Of a DNA stretch of 64,000 nucleotides, positions 31,454 through 40,337 are shown piece by piece; position 1 is the first letter of the stretch, and each line of letters opens with the position of its first letter. Position numbers and translations under genes: made by a program. The stretch is from Theodoxus fluviatilis (Eukaryota > Mollusca > Gastropoda > Cycloneritida > Neritidae): NCBI GenBank assembly GCA_034096865.1, contig JAWQFJ010020171.1, forward strand, positions 12,501 through 76,500, in the 5' to 3' direction. The notes beneath the pieces were generated by a model. The model ran no database searches and was not told the DNA's origin. It saw nothing but the letters and a program-made list of their open reading frames with translations.

Positions 31454-31897
31454 GCAGAAACAAATGTGGAGGGAGCAAAGGGAGAAAGAAGAGAGGGAGG
31501 GAGGAAGAAAGAAGAGAAGGAGGGAGAAAGAAGAGAAGGGGGGAGGGAGGGATGGAGAAAGAAGAGAGGGAAGGAGAAAGAAGAGAGGGAGGGAGAAAGA
31601 AGAGAGGGAGGAAGGGAGGGAAGGAGGGAGGGAGGGAGAGAGGGAGGGAGGGAGGGAGGGACGGAGGGAGGGAGGGAGGGAGGGAGGGAGGGAGGGAGGA
31701 AGGGAGAGAGGGAGGGAGGGAGGGAGGGAGGGAGGGAGGGAGGGAGGGGACAAAAATAAGTAGAGTAGAAGATGAAAAAAGAATCAGAATGAATCTATGA
31801 AAATAATAACAAATTCATTTTTCATAAATTGCAGGTATACCTCCTCTTTTTCTTCCTTCTGCTCTGCCTCTTTCACTGACACGTTTGAATCTGCCAT
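10117..31897 (-). CDS. DNAI3: dynein axonemal intermediate chain 3 (WDR63), 5' half
   Basis: Coding exons in transcript order: 31841-31897 (start [19 protein letters not shown]), 27631-27769, 25488-25559, 24309-24493, 22155-22259, possibly 21739-21765, 19223-19372, 17104-17262, 14405-14562, 13761-13872, 10766-10844, 10117-10241. All junctions keep frame, giving about 456 codons. Residues 20-90 are Lys/Glu/Pro-rich. The conserved part has [92 protein letters not shown] and, at the end, [19 protein letters not shown], which opens the WD-repeat part. DNAI3 is a cytoplasm-assembled intermediate chain of the inner dynein arm (I1/f) of motile cilia. Vertebrate proteins are about 890 residues, so the C-terminal half is missing here. 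The 17104 donor (GTTCCT) is weak, and most introns carry interspersed or simple repeats. Confidence 0.9.
10538..10715. repeat. degenerate GGTGGGAGTG repeat
   Basis: Imperfect repeats of GGGTGGGAGTG and GTTGTGGATATAGGGTAG in the DNAI3 intron next to the EYQSFTDL exon. Confidence 0.75.
11188..12058 (+). mobile_element. TCAAGGTCA-rich interspersed repeat, copy 1 (subfamily A)
   Basis: Begins CAAGAAGGGCAAAGCC and ends GCATGTGAGTC then A-rich. Near the left end lies CGACTCACATG and at the right end GCATGTGAGTC, an inverted pair. The right end also folds as GACTCAC..GTGAGTC. About eight TCAAGGTCA/TGACCTTGA motifs are scattered through it, and (GGACGCCC)n lies before the end. Subfamily A is marked by TATCCAATCTCAAAAACTTC. 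Confidence 0.92.
12099..12961 (+). mobile_element. TCAAGGTCA-rich interspersed repeat, copy 2 (subfamily B)
   Basis: Same termini and layout as copy 1 and only 40 bp from it, forming an A+B dimer. Subfamily B has TCGCCATTCTCAATAACGTG in place of the A-type block, and a GGACGGACG-type tail ending CACGGCTCAGTACATAG. Confidence 0.92.
14692..15553 (+). mobile_element. TCAAGGTCA-rich interspersed repeat, copy 3 (subfamily A)
   Basis: Full-length A-type copy in a DNAI3 intron. Its last base differs (GTGAGTAAAA). An extra GGTCAAAGGGTCAAAG duplication is present near 15010. Confidence 0.92.
16420..17040. repeat. interspersed sequence shared with 27040-27615
   Basis: Contains, in order, a GTAACATGGCC..segment, a GTGGTGGTTTGGGGGGTG repeat, (TG)n at 16640-16761, CATCTGAACATAAA, (TC)n at 16878-16945, TGATCAAAAAGAAAG and GGGTTACTATAACCAC. 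The same landmarks in the same order occur at 27040-27615. Both copies lie next to the donor end of a DNAI3 exon. Confidence 0.65.
17288..17376. repeat. (CA)n microsatellite
   Basis: Nearly 90 bp of CA dinucleotide just upstream, in transcript sense, of the acceptor of the RRREFG-type DNAI3 exon; the Cys/Val frames there are artefacts. Confidence 0.97.
17436..18296 (+). mobile_element. TCAAGGTCA-rich interspersed repeat, copy 4 (subfamily B)
   Basis: Full-length B-type copy with the GGACGGACGGACGCCC tail array, inside a DNAI3 intron. Flanks: AAGAA before and AAAAATGAGG after; no target-site duplication is obvious. Confidence 0.92.
19632..19739. repeat. (TG)n microsatellite
   Basis: Over 100 bp of TG with a few TGCG interruptions, in a DNAI3 intron. 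Confidence 0.97.
19965..20058. repeat. (TA)n microsatellite
   Basis: About 94 bp of TA dinucleotide in a DNAI3 intron. Shorter C-rich (20520-20600) and (AT)n(GT)n (20979-21024) tracts follow. No exon is recognised in 20060-21700. Confidence 0.97.
21739..21765 (-). CDS. DNAI3: possible 27-bp micro-exon of DNAI3
   Basis: Nine codons (NFNELNNST) lie between a CACGCAAG acceptor and a perfect GTAAGTAT donor. The length is a multiple of three, and both flanking exons end and begin in phase 0, so inclusion keeps frame. The acceptor has a weak pyrimidine tract. A longer exon would start with a stop codon. Transcript evidence is needed to confirm it. Confidence 0.35.
22473..23323 (+). mobile_element. 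TCAAGGTCA-rich interspersed repeat, copy 5 (subfamily A)
   Basis: Full-length A-type copy between two DNAI3 exons; starts CAAGAAGGGCAAAGCCC and ends GCATGTGAGTC. Confidence 0.92.
23419..24252 (+). mobile_element. TCAAGGTCA-rich interspersed repeat, copy 6 (subfamily B)
   Basis: B-type copy 95 bp after copy 5, the second A+B pair in the window. It has a short deletion near the left end relative to the others (one GACCTTGACC unit is missing). It ends 56 bp before the donor of a DNAI3 exon. Confidence 0.92.
25824..26221 (-). mobile_element. LINE ORF2 C-terminal fragment (REL-endonuclease-like tail)
   Basis: An uninterrupted ~130-residue - strand frame contains [33 protein letters not shown] and a CPFDTF block. 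I recognise these as the C-terminal region found after reverse transcriptase in one group of LINE-like elements, whose members carry a PD-(D/E)XK-type endonuclease. The usual acidic residue before the PFD block reads K (IIKMVCPFD), so activity is unlikely. A ~35-bp TTTATTGCAG-containing sequence occurs at 25660-25695 and again at 26155-26190. Family assignment is from memory of motif patterns. Confidence 0.6.
26380..26486. repeat. (CATA)n microsatellite
   Basis: Over 100 bp of CATA units with a few CACA changes, in a DNAI3 intron. Confidence 0.96.
26887..27055. repeat. 56-bp x3 tandem repeat
   Basis: Three virtually identical 56-bp units beginning GGACTCCAAACAGCTAATGA start at 26887, 26943 and 26999. 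No gene is recognised. Confidence 0.93.
27040..27615. repeat. interspersed sequence shared with 16420-17040
   Basis: Shares with 16420-17040 the ordered landmarks GGTTAAGATAGCATGGCC, AGGAGGCCAGA, (GT)n, TCATCTGAACATAAA, TGATCAAAAAAAG and GGTTACTGTAACCAC. It ends about 30 bp from the donor of the second coding DNAI3 exon. Confidence 0.65.
28959..29114 (-). repeat. 3' LTR (156 bp)
   Basis: Identical by eye to 30952-31107. In element orientation it begins TGTAGACAGTG after the polypurine tract and ends ACGACACA. Confidence 0.9.
30159..30951 (-). pseudogene. truncated, frame-shifted integrase C-terminus (Ty3/Gypsy)
   Basis: The - strand shows [19 protein letters not shown] in one frame, then [20 protein letters not shown] in the next, so a shift lies at about 30840. 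Downstream are the [16 protein letters not shown] block and a Pro/Thr/Ser-rich tail ending [12 protein letters not shown] before the stop. These are C-terminal integrase signatures of Ty3/Gypsy elements. The catalytic DDE core's first acidic residues are missing. Confidence 0.85.
30952..31107 (-). repeat. 5' LTR (156 bp)
   Basis: Identical by eye to 28959-29114. In element orientation it is followed directly by the primer-binding-site-like TGGTGTCAGAAGTGG. Confidence 0.9.
31337..31748. repeat. (TAC)n then (GGGA)n/(GAAGAGAGG)n simple repeats
   Basis: 31337-31453 is mainly CTA/TAC trinucleotide; 31480-31748 is purine-rich, becoming pure (GGGA)n. Long Gly/Arg/Glu and Pro/Ser frames are artefacts. 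Confidence 0.95.
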
Positions 31898-31978
31898 GAT
31901 GAATCACCTTAACTTTCTCAAGATCTCAATCTGGAAAAAAACAGTGCATATACACAATTGATTAACAGTATGAAGTGC

Positions 31979-32068
<90 letters not shown>
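31979..32068. repeat. (TC)n microsatellite 5' of a LINE fragment
   Basis: About 90 bp of CT; abuts the 5' truncation point of the LINE fragment. Confidence 0.97.
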
Positions 32069-32071
<3 letters not shown>

Positions 32072-32688
32072 AAGATCAAGGAAGTGTTGTATAGATATGA
32101 TTTTCAACATGTATGGGATAATCAGATGGTGCATAACGATAGAGAATTTTTCAAAGATTTGAAAGGGCGCTTAGTCCAAGAGTACTGTGGCTATTGGTCA
32201 CAAACTCTGTGGAATAGCGAAAGGTACTCATTCTACAGGAAGTTTAAAACGTGGACAAAAGAAAGCTATTTATTTGCTCTGGACAGAAAGTATTTGCGTG
32301 ACGTCTACATCCAGTTTAGAACTGGCTTCAGCGAGTTGTTCTGTCACAAGAATAGATATAAAGATAGAGCGGAAGATAATTTGTACATCTGTCCTGCTTG
32401 TAGGGAGACTTTTGAGTGTGAAATTCATTTCCTATTTGCTTGTCCATTGTATGAAGACATTAGACAGAAGTATTTTTCATTTGATTTCCCTTCGGGAATA
32501 AGAAGCGCAGATGTTCTATCAACACAGGATTGTACACAAATAAGAGCATTGGCAGTTTATCTGTACCACGCATTTAAGAGAAGACGGGAGGCGCTTGAGA
32601 CTGTACTGATTTTTCCTCTGCCGACGCAAAATGACCACTATGTATGTTGTGACAGGCTGGTGGCCTAACAAATAAACAGTTCAGTTCA

Positions 32689-32690
<2 letters not shown>
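32069..32690 (+). mobile_element. LINE C-terminal fragment with zf-RVT-like motif
   Basis: An open frame of about 200 residues ends at a stop near 32668. It contains SYLFALDRKYLRDVYIQFRTG, the zinc signature CPACRETFECEIHFLFACPLYEDIR, and YLYHAFKRRREALE, shown here only as landmarks. It shares the CPAC..FxCPxYED and AFKRR motifs with 1322-1680. The 3' end is AATAAACAGTTCAGTTCAGTT, running into (CT)n. It is 5'-truncated, with the frame intact. It lies between the first coding exon of DNAI3 and its putative promoter. Confidence 0.75.

Positions 32691-32774
<84 letters not shown>
32690..32774. repeat. (TC)n microsatellite 3' of the LINE fragment
   Basis: About 85 bp of CT directly after the TTCAG tail of the LINE fragment. 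Confidence 0.97.
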
Positions 32775-32776
<2 letters not shown>

Positions 32777-33450
32777 GTATGCACAACGCAGGTTCCTATA
32801 GATTATGTTTAACGTTACATCACTTCACTTTGCACAATGCATGCACACTGATGGAACTTGCTAATCTTTGCAAGAGGTCAGTCCTGCAACTCACTTTCTG
32901 CAGACTGCATGGTCTTCAGTATACGCTCACGTGACCCATCAGAGAAGAATTCACAACGTACACGCGGCGGGTACACGTACAGCTTTAACGCTTTTTCCAC
33001 TAAACAAAAAATCTCATCCGTCGAGCGTCGCAATCAACCTTCGTTCGACGCGTTCCACCACGCATTCTATTTCCATGCTTCTCTGAGCCTCGTGGTCACT
33101 AAATAGACACACACTATAAATCATAATCATAGGCTGGATCGACCGACCAGAGCAACAGTTCACACTACATAAACACATCCGTGCATCAACAGTAGAAGCG
33201 CGTGTGATTTCACATTAACTGTAAATATGTTGAAAAATCTGTTATCGTCTCTAGGCGACAATGTCCTGAATTCAGTTTAGAATTCGAAGAACGCTAATTT
33301 GGTCGAGATTCGACACAAAGACATGGGAGCACTCGGCAACTGAAAAGCGTCTATGCCAACCGTCTCCTAATCGCACAAGACTCATTATAGACGGTCAAAC
33401 AGACAACAAGACTCGATAACCCCGTAAAATAAAGCATCAGAATCACCTAC

Positions 33451-33580
33451 CAGTCGTGATTCTCTCAATAGTAATCGTGAACTCGCTTGTTTTTGTGGCT
33501 TCGAACGGCTAACAACAGGTGGCAGCCATCTTGCGTGTCCCGGATGCAAAGCAGTAAGCGTCGCCATTGGAAACGCACTG
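33451..33580 (-). promoter_or_regulatory. DNAI3: putative DNAI3 promoter and 5' UTR exon with X-box and YY1-like sites
   Basis: The coding start exon has an acceptor at 31930/31931 (CAG then 5' UTR), so an upstream untranslated exon is expected. A good donor (GTAGGTGA on -) at 33450 fits its end. GTCGCCATTGGAAAC at 33560-33574 matches the RFX X-box GTNRCC-N3-RGYAAC with one mismatch. GCCATCTTG at 33525-33533 is a YY1-type initiator-proximal site on the - strand. X-boxes are established regulators of ciliary genes. The position and transcription start are inferred, not shown. Confidence 0.5.
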
Positions 33581-33770
33581 AGCTGTCAAACTCAAAGCAG
33601 AAGATCGTTGCATGGTCGACGAGATGCACGAAGGTGCTCTTGGAGATTAATCTTAGATGAAGACTTTTTGATGTATGCCCCACCTTTGAACTATATCTAA
33701 CTTTAATCGTGAAGCATTTCAAATATATATATCTTTGATAACAATCTTACTTTTCGCTTCAAAGCGGTCA

Positions 33771-33842
33771 GGGGGTATAGCTCAGTGGTAGAGCATTCGA
33801 CTGCAGATCGAGAGGTCTCCGGTTCGATCCCGGATGCCCCCT
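33771..33842 (+). tRNA. tRNA-Cys (GCA)
   Basis: A 72-nt cloverleaf: acceptor stem GGGGGTA pairs with TGCCCCC, followed by discriminator T. The A-box is TAGCTCAGTGGTAGAGC, the anticodon loop CTGCAGA has GCA at 33803-33805, and the B-box is GGTTCGATCC. There is no intron or encoded CCA. A TTTTG and further T-run downstream (33846-33853) serve as Pol III terminator. All features are those of an intact eukaryotic tRNA-Cys. It lies about 200 bp upstream of the putative DNAI3 promoter. Confidence 0.97.
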
Positions 33843-33853
33843 CTGTTTTGTTT

Positions 33854-34404
33854 TACCTGTACCTGTAAGTATGTAATTCCTCCTCAAAATGAAAGTGCTG
33901 ACAATCCTCCGAATCTCACGCACATTCATCACGAAACATCGGAAAATGGTCTGCGTCAGCACGCCTGCATTCTCCTCAACAAGTAACGGCGGCATCCATT
34001 TTCACTGGCACTTTCTGAAGCTGCAGTACATTTTGTGAACCCGAGTCAGTATACTTTCGCCGGTAGGTAAAGTCTCTAGTGAACTAGAATGGTGGCAGTA
34101 TCGTCTGCAGTGGACGCCGCAGAGAAAACTGGCCAACTGACAGTGGTGATCATCGCTCTCAACTTTGGTCTTCTTTCTGGCCCTCCGTTCTTCATACCAC
34201 CCTTGCCTCGGTTCCCCAGTCCTTCATTTTCCCGTAAACTTCGCCCGACTACTGACTCGGGTTCACAGAATGCCTCCACACACGCATCTCACCCGAACCT
34301 CTCGTGGAGCCTGCATGAGGCGCGCTTCCTTTCGAAAAGAAAAAAAAAGGGGTGGGGGTGGGGGAATCAGAGATGAGCGCTTACAAGCGCCTGCGCGTAC
34401 TGCA
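33854..34404. other. no recognisable gene
   Basis: Small frames occur on both strands without family signatures; nothing supportable is seen. Confidence 0.5.
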
Positions 34405-34762
34405 GCTGAAATGGTCGTTGTCAACCACATTCGGGGACAGAGTACTCGGTCTTTGAAATTCGCCAGTTTCAAGATTATAATATGCAACAAATGTTTGGAC
34501 TAGTGATTTCAGAAAGAGAGAAAGAAAGAAAAAGTGAAACACTTATCGCCGAGTGAAGAACATGTCGCGATATATCACATGGTCATCGGTATGTTACGTG
34601 ACTGTAAGGACGAGATTTCAAAGACCGAGTACTCTGTCCCCGGGGACAGAGTACTCCGAGTACTCTGTCCCCGTGGACAGAGTACTCCGAGTACTCTGTC
34701 CCCGGGGACAGAGTACTCGGAGTACTCTGTCCCCGAATGTGGTTGACAACGACCATTTCAGC
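34405..34762. repeat. inverted repeat with three stacked 30-bp palindromes
   Basis: GAGTACTCTGTCCCC joined to its reverse complement makes perfect 30-bp palindromes at 34627-34656 and 34689-34718, and a near-perfect one at 34658-34687. A half unit lies at 34720-34734. The left arm 34405-34460 (GCTGAAATGGTCGTTGTCAA onward to ..TCTTTGAAAT) is the reverse complement of 34735-34762 plus 34616-34641. The whole can fold back on itself, with the palindromes amplified within the right arm. Confidence 0.9.
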
Positions 34763-35823
34763 CGTACTGCATGGTTCAATTAGGAGAGAAGCTTCGGAGT
34801 TTGCGAGTGCTTGCTGTGAGCGCTCATCTATGATCATGACACGCACGTACGCACGCACACACGCTCCAAATGAAACACGCCTCTGGTCCCGTGAGGGGAT
34901 CGCGTTTGATGCGGTGCTTCTGAGAATCCCGCCTCTGAGCTACTAGCTAAAGGTATCCTGGGTTGCGCTTATGCAATGCTGTCCTCAACTCAGCGCTCCC
35001 AGTCGTTGCGATTGACGTCTCTCCTGCACGTACGCATCCCTGTATGGAAGGCAAAGGTCGCCCCACTGGTCGCCGTCTCTCACTAACTCTCTGTAGAGCG
35101 ACTCCTGTGGTGTGCTGCAATGTAATAGGTGCATGGACCGCAGGCGACGTATACACCTGGACCAAAACAAAGGCGGTAAATGAATTGCTCTAATAGACAC
35201 ATTGAGGGACTGCAAACTTTCGAATGATAAATTCTTCATCAGGCATAAAAGTCTTTAGTTCAATTGTGTATTTTGTTGTTATGCCCGATACAGACTTTAA
35301 ACTAAAGTCGAAAATTTACATTTGTCCTCGCTGTGTATTTTAATAAGACTCCTCATTTACCGCCTTTCCTTTGGTGTGCGCCCATGTTTCATTCACAGCT
35401 GTCTGAGATGCCCTTCAATCAAACGATCAAACATGCACGCTGGGGATGTGAATTTGCCTCAGGACTTCCATGTTGGTCATCTTGTCGGGAAATTAAAAAG
35501 TAACCCACATTTATTCTCCACCAAAACCTGCTACCTTGGACCTCTTCAAATGGCCTTTCCTCTTTTACTAATCAAATTCAGTCGGTTTTCTTCCTCTCGT
35601 CCCTTCTTCATGATGTTTGCATGCAAATCCTCTTCTCCTATATAAGTCTCATGTCTTGGGTTAGATTCACATCCAGTAAATCAGACGGCAGACTGTCATT
35701 TTCCTTGTCTAAATCTCTAGTGGTTGGACTGAAACACAACCACCCAAGTTTTCACGCCATATTTCCAAATAGAAACATCACACCTCTCTTGCATTAGTTT
35801 TCTCGTAACCTGGGTTGTAATAG

Positions 35824-35880
<57 letters not shown>

Positions 35881-36363
35881 TGACAATTGTGTACCAGCCT
35901 GATAAACAACAACATAAATCATAACATTTATAGGTTTTTAATAAATTCTCTCTCTTGACCAAACATCTTAAAATGCAAGATGAAATCCACAGAGATACAA
36001 CTTATAAATATAGTGGACAAATTAAAATATTCAAACAGCATACAGAAGACAGTTGATTACATGGATGTAGGACTGCAAAATGTATAGAGAACTAATGAAC
36101 AGAATCATGGTTTTGCCATGTTGATCAAATTAATCAAGTTGAAAGAAGAAATGGAGAAAACGAATTCATGCTGGTAGTCTCTAAAACAAAAACATTGTGG
36201 AATGAAAAAAGTAACAGTGAATTTTTCCCAAGACACTAGTGAACCTCAGCAAGGCAAAAAATAAAACTGCAGTCAGAAATGTACAAATGTTATGACAGGA
36301 TTGTTTCATTTCAAGGAAATATTAATATGATGGATAACAACTTTAAGTGAAAGTATCCCCATC

Positions 36364-36365
<2 letters not shown>
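34763..36365. other. gene-poor stretch with (CA)n
   Basis: No recognisable exon. A (CA)n microsatellite lies at 35826-35877. A 107-residue frame at 35322-35645 has no family features. Confidence 0.5.
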
Positions 36366-36405
<40 letters not shown>

Positions 36406-36422
36406 GGAGAGAGAGAGAGATG

Positions 36423-36483
<61 letters not shown>
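36366..36483. repeat. (GA)n microsatellite
   Basis: About 118 bp of GA with GATGGAGG interruptions. A second (GA)n tract lies at 37925-37993. Confidence 0.96.
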
Positions 36484-36488
<5 letters not shown>

Positions 36489-37922
36489 GGGTGGGTGTGT
36501 GGTCAGAAATGTGTTAGCACATTAACACTAAGAAAGTGCAAAAAAGGAAGTTCAATATTTCATATTACACGCACACACACAGACACACATACAGAATTGG
36601 TTTGCACAAATTCTTAGTAGCTAGCTACCCCCTCACACCCATTCTACTTTCCCCACCCACGTCAGTAATTGGTCATGCTGTGTGTTGGCTACTATCACCA
36701 GATGGCTTTTTGGTCTTCATCTGGCTAATGGAGTCTGTGGTGTTTTTCTAACTGCAGACAATGATGCCACTCTAATTCTATGTTGTGATGGGCTAGATGA
36801 TAATCCTGTCTGGTGACTTCTTTGACACTCAGGAATGCCAGCTCCGTCTTCAACTTCAGCATCACATCAGAAGTGGCTTCCAGTATATAGACTTGGGTTG
36901 GCACCAGTGAGCATTTCCCCTTAACTTTGAGTGCAAGCATCTATAGTGATGTTACAACAGTAGGACACCCTTATCAATAATTAGTTATTAATGATGCCAT
37001 GTCATAAAACTGCTTGAGAAAAGACTGGGTGAAGAGTGTTGTTGCATACACTGTCTGCTGACAAAGGTGTTGGAAACATGAACCTATCTGCAAATGACTG
37101 AGCGAAAGCGCGCGCTCCAACAGTAAGCCTCATCGTCTGTGTTGGATAATATGGTAGAATGAGGTTTTACAGCCTCTCTGTTACTGTGTATATAAGGGCA
37201 CTCACCACAAAAATCACTGGGGCTAGTTAGTCGGAGCAAGAACAAGGTTGCCTTGGAGGAAAATATACAGTATGTACACAGTTGTGCCTTGAACACAATG
37301 TCCAGCTGAATATAGTTCATTGCATTTGTTAGAGCTTGCTCATGAGAATGGTGTCAATCCAATTTGATAGGTGGTGGAGCCACGTAATTGCTTTTATTAC
37401 AAGGCTTGTATTACAAGGCTTGCATTACACAGGTACACGTCAGAGAAGAATTCTGTCATAGTTGGAAAAGTGGATCTTTATGCAGATCTTGGCATCTTGT
37501 GAAGTGTTGTCTAGAATTTAACAAAATACTGTCAAAGAGTTTGTTTTGGAAAATCTCTAATCAACAATCTTATTTGCTCAGATGCAGTCCAGGCACCACA
37601 CTGAACATGTTTACACACCGAATGGCAATGTTGTATGTGTGTGTATATAAATGATGAATACGAAAGACAAAGGGAGATTATTAGAGCTGCCTGCATTGAA
37701 TTCATCAGAGCTGAAAAATGCTTCAACTTGAGAAGAAGTGGCAATTATCTTTCAGGGAGAGGTTTCAGCATGTAAATGTGTTTAGTTTCTGCAATCAAGT
37801 GCATATGAATATTTGCTTTCAAGCATCTTTCATTTGTGTGTGCGTGTCCGTGTGCATTTATTTGTGTGAATACCTGTCCGTTTAACTTTTGCACAGCATC
37901 AATGCAAAATGTAATTAAAATT

Positions 37923-37995
<73 letters not shown>

Positions 37996-38599
37996 CACGT
38001 TCTTAGTATCTTACTCTACAAATGTAGCAAAGCAAAGAGGCAAACAAAATCAAGAGCAACACTCAACAACGGAACAGAGTGTTATTAGCACATCAAAATA
38101 CAAGCTGTTCAGTGGAGGTCAAAGTCGGCATTGCTTCTACTGCAACAACACAGTTGGACGTACATGTACTAGAAAATCACCACTGCCACGACCTTGCTAA
38201 ACAGAACTGGATCACCAGACAGCAGTGAAGAGCAAACTTCATGCATAACTGAATACAAACATGAACTGGACACATGTATAAATGAATCAGTCTTGTACAT
38301 GAAAATGAAACATCAAAGTTGCTGGGACTAATTCCAGCATACACATCCACAAGAATTTGAAATTGTTTCAATACCAATTAGAAAGCTATTCAAAACTTAC
38401 CTTACAAAGTTAAAAATCTTGAGCGTTCTAACTCTACTATTTCATCTGCGACAATGTTAAAATCAACTCCAGATATGGGAACAACCATACAGCAAGTAAT
38501 AGTCAGTTCAGAGCTGCTTGGTCATGTTTTCATAAAACTGACCTCAACTACAGGAGTGATGGCGACATGGCATGCAGTTTCTGAATTTGTCCTGAACAG
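36484..38599. other. gene-poor stretch
   Basis: No gene is recognised. A 71-residue - strand frame (36725-36940) looks less random than its neighbours, but I cannot assign it. Confidence 0.4.
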
Positions 38600-38818
38600 C
38601 ATTCCCCTCTCCATCATCTGTGGAAAATGAAATGAATGAAAACAGTCCACATGACTCGAGGGCCAAATCAGAGAATTCAGATTCAAGTAGAGGTGTGCCA
38701 ACTATCCCTGAAGTGGTGGTGGAGGGCACTTCACATGAAGCGAAGGAACCTTTGAGTTTCTTAGCCTTTCTCAGTGTACATTGGCTATGCCAATGGAGGC
38801 AGGAAACTCTTGCCGCAG
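38600..38818 (+). CDS. possible internal exon of an unknown gene
   Basis: An open frame flanked by a CTGAACAG acceptor and a CCGCAG/GTAAGTG donor encodes a Ser/Glu/Asn-rich stretch (VENEMNENSPHDSR..GVPTIPEVVVEG). It ends in a hydrophobic LSFLAFLSVHWLC segment. No family is recognised and no partner exon was found nearby. It may be chance or part of a gene extending through 38-40 kb. Confidence 0.2.
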
Positions 38819-40177
38819 GTAAGTGTATATGGACAGTGATTAATTTAACTACCATTAATCAGAAACCTGCTAACAAGTGCCCGATCAAGTATTTCTGGTC
38901 AACTCTCTCCGGACTGCAACGAAGCGCTAGTCTCAAAATAAACTGCCTCCAGAGCATGACAAGGACATCACACGGGTAATCTGTCAATGAAGTCAAAGCT
39001 AGGGACTCCAGGCAAAGCGTTTCAGTGATGCCACAGAGCTATAGAGTCGGGGCAAACTATCTCAGTGGTGCCACAGAGCTATAGACTCGGGGCAAACTAT
39101 CTCAGTGGACCTCTAGGCTCCAGGGATGTTTACAACCTGTAGGTCTCAACAAAACGCCACTGGACGATGGGATACTGGTGCTGCACTTGTGAAGAACAAG
39201 CTCTGGGGAGACCATTGCGAAGAGCTAATCCCAAGGCAAACCGACTCTCAATGGTCCAGAGCTGAAGGCTCAAGGCAAACTTTGGTGATGACTTTTGTTG
39301 TTGGCACGCCATTCCAAGGCTGTCATAGGCGTCCACTTAGTAGACAATTTTGGAATGCCAGACTTCAAGCCTGGAGGCCGAATCCTCTCTGCATCGCCAT
39401 GCAGTCTTTGTCTCTGAACACTTTGTATGAGAATTTCAGACAAGAGAAAGTACTAGTCAGGGCTGCTGCATCACAAGCCATCCATCCAGGAAGGCAAAAA
39501 GTGTTATTGGAATAACCTATAGCAATGCTTAGCTATTTGAGTGACTGATGTATTTTGGCAGAGTGCATGCAAATTCTGACAGTAAAATCTTGATTTTATT
39601 TTGTACTTAATGCTCCTAACATATGGAACACAAATTTGGCAGTCAAAACACATTTGTCGCCATTGGTCTTGAGAGCTTACTGTCAATTACTTTTTGCTGT
39701 GCTGCATGACATACAAATCCTTGCAGAAGTGGACTGGACATAAAGCAACATTTCACAAGGATCTGAGTGCCTGACCAATCTCTAAGGCACATTTCCTACT
39801 GTTTTCCTGCAAGGATCATTTCCTACTGTTTTCCTGCAAGGATTCTTTGAGCCTCCATGAAACATGAACACATTTAATTCTATGACCAATGAAGCACATA
39901 TACATAGTATCCAATAATCCATTTCAGAGTTAAAAGCAATGTACAAAGACACACAAATTATGAAGAACATTTTCCTTCACATTTCGCAGTTACACAAAAA
40001 TCTGCAGAGATCTCCGACAACAGAGATGTACTAATAATATCCCTAAAAATCAAATTTTCTATTCATTTGCATGGGCTGGCATCAAGTCGCACTAGCTGTT
40101 GAAGAGATCATATTGATAAACACCAAGACAAAACATAAATATTTCTTCCTGCACAAAGAGTATAGGTTAAATTTTAA

Positions 40178-40180
<3 letters not shown>
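38819..40180. other. no recognisable gene; short duplications
   Basis: A ~54-bp unit (GCCACAGAGCTATAGA.TCGG and neighbours) is repeated around 39029-39112. Another ~36-bp unit (TTTCCTACTGTTTTCCTGCA) is repeated at 39791-39842. A 129-residue frame at 39126-39515 has no family signature. A poly-G run lies at 40181-40209. Confidence 0.5.
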
Positions 40181-40210
<30 letters not shown>

Positions 40211-40337
40211 AGAGATGATGGGTGGGTTGAGGAGGTTAGAGAAAAGAAGGGATTGAAAATTTACTCAAGGAGGCAGTTTTGATGAGAGCTCTTCATCGGC
40301 CATTTTGTTTAACATGTGGTGTAACTGCAAAATCGCG

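Noticed and set aside
39126..39515. 129-residue frame
   Set aside because: It follows a local tandem duplication, has no family signature and no splice context.
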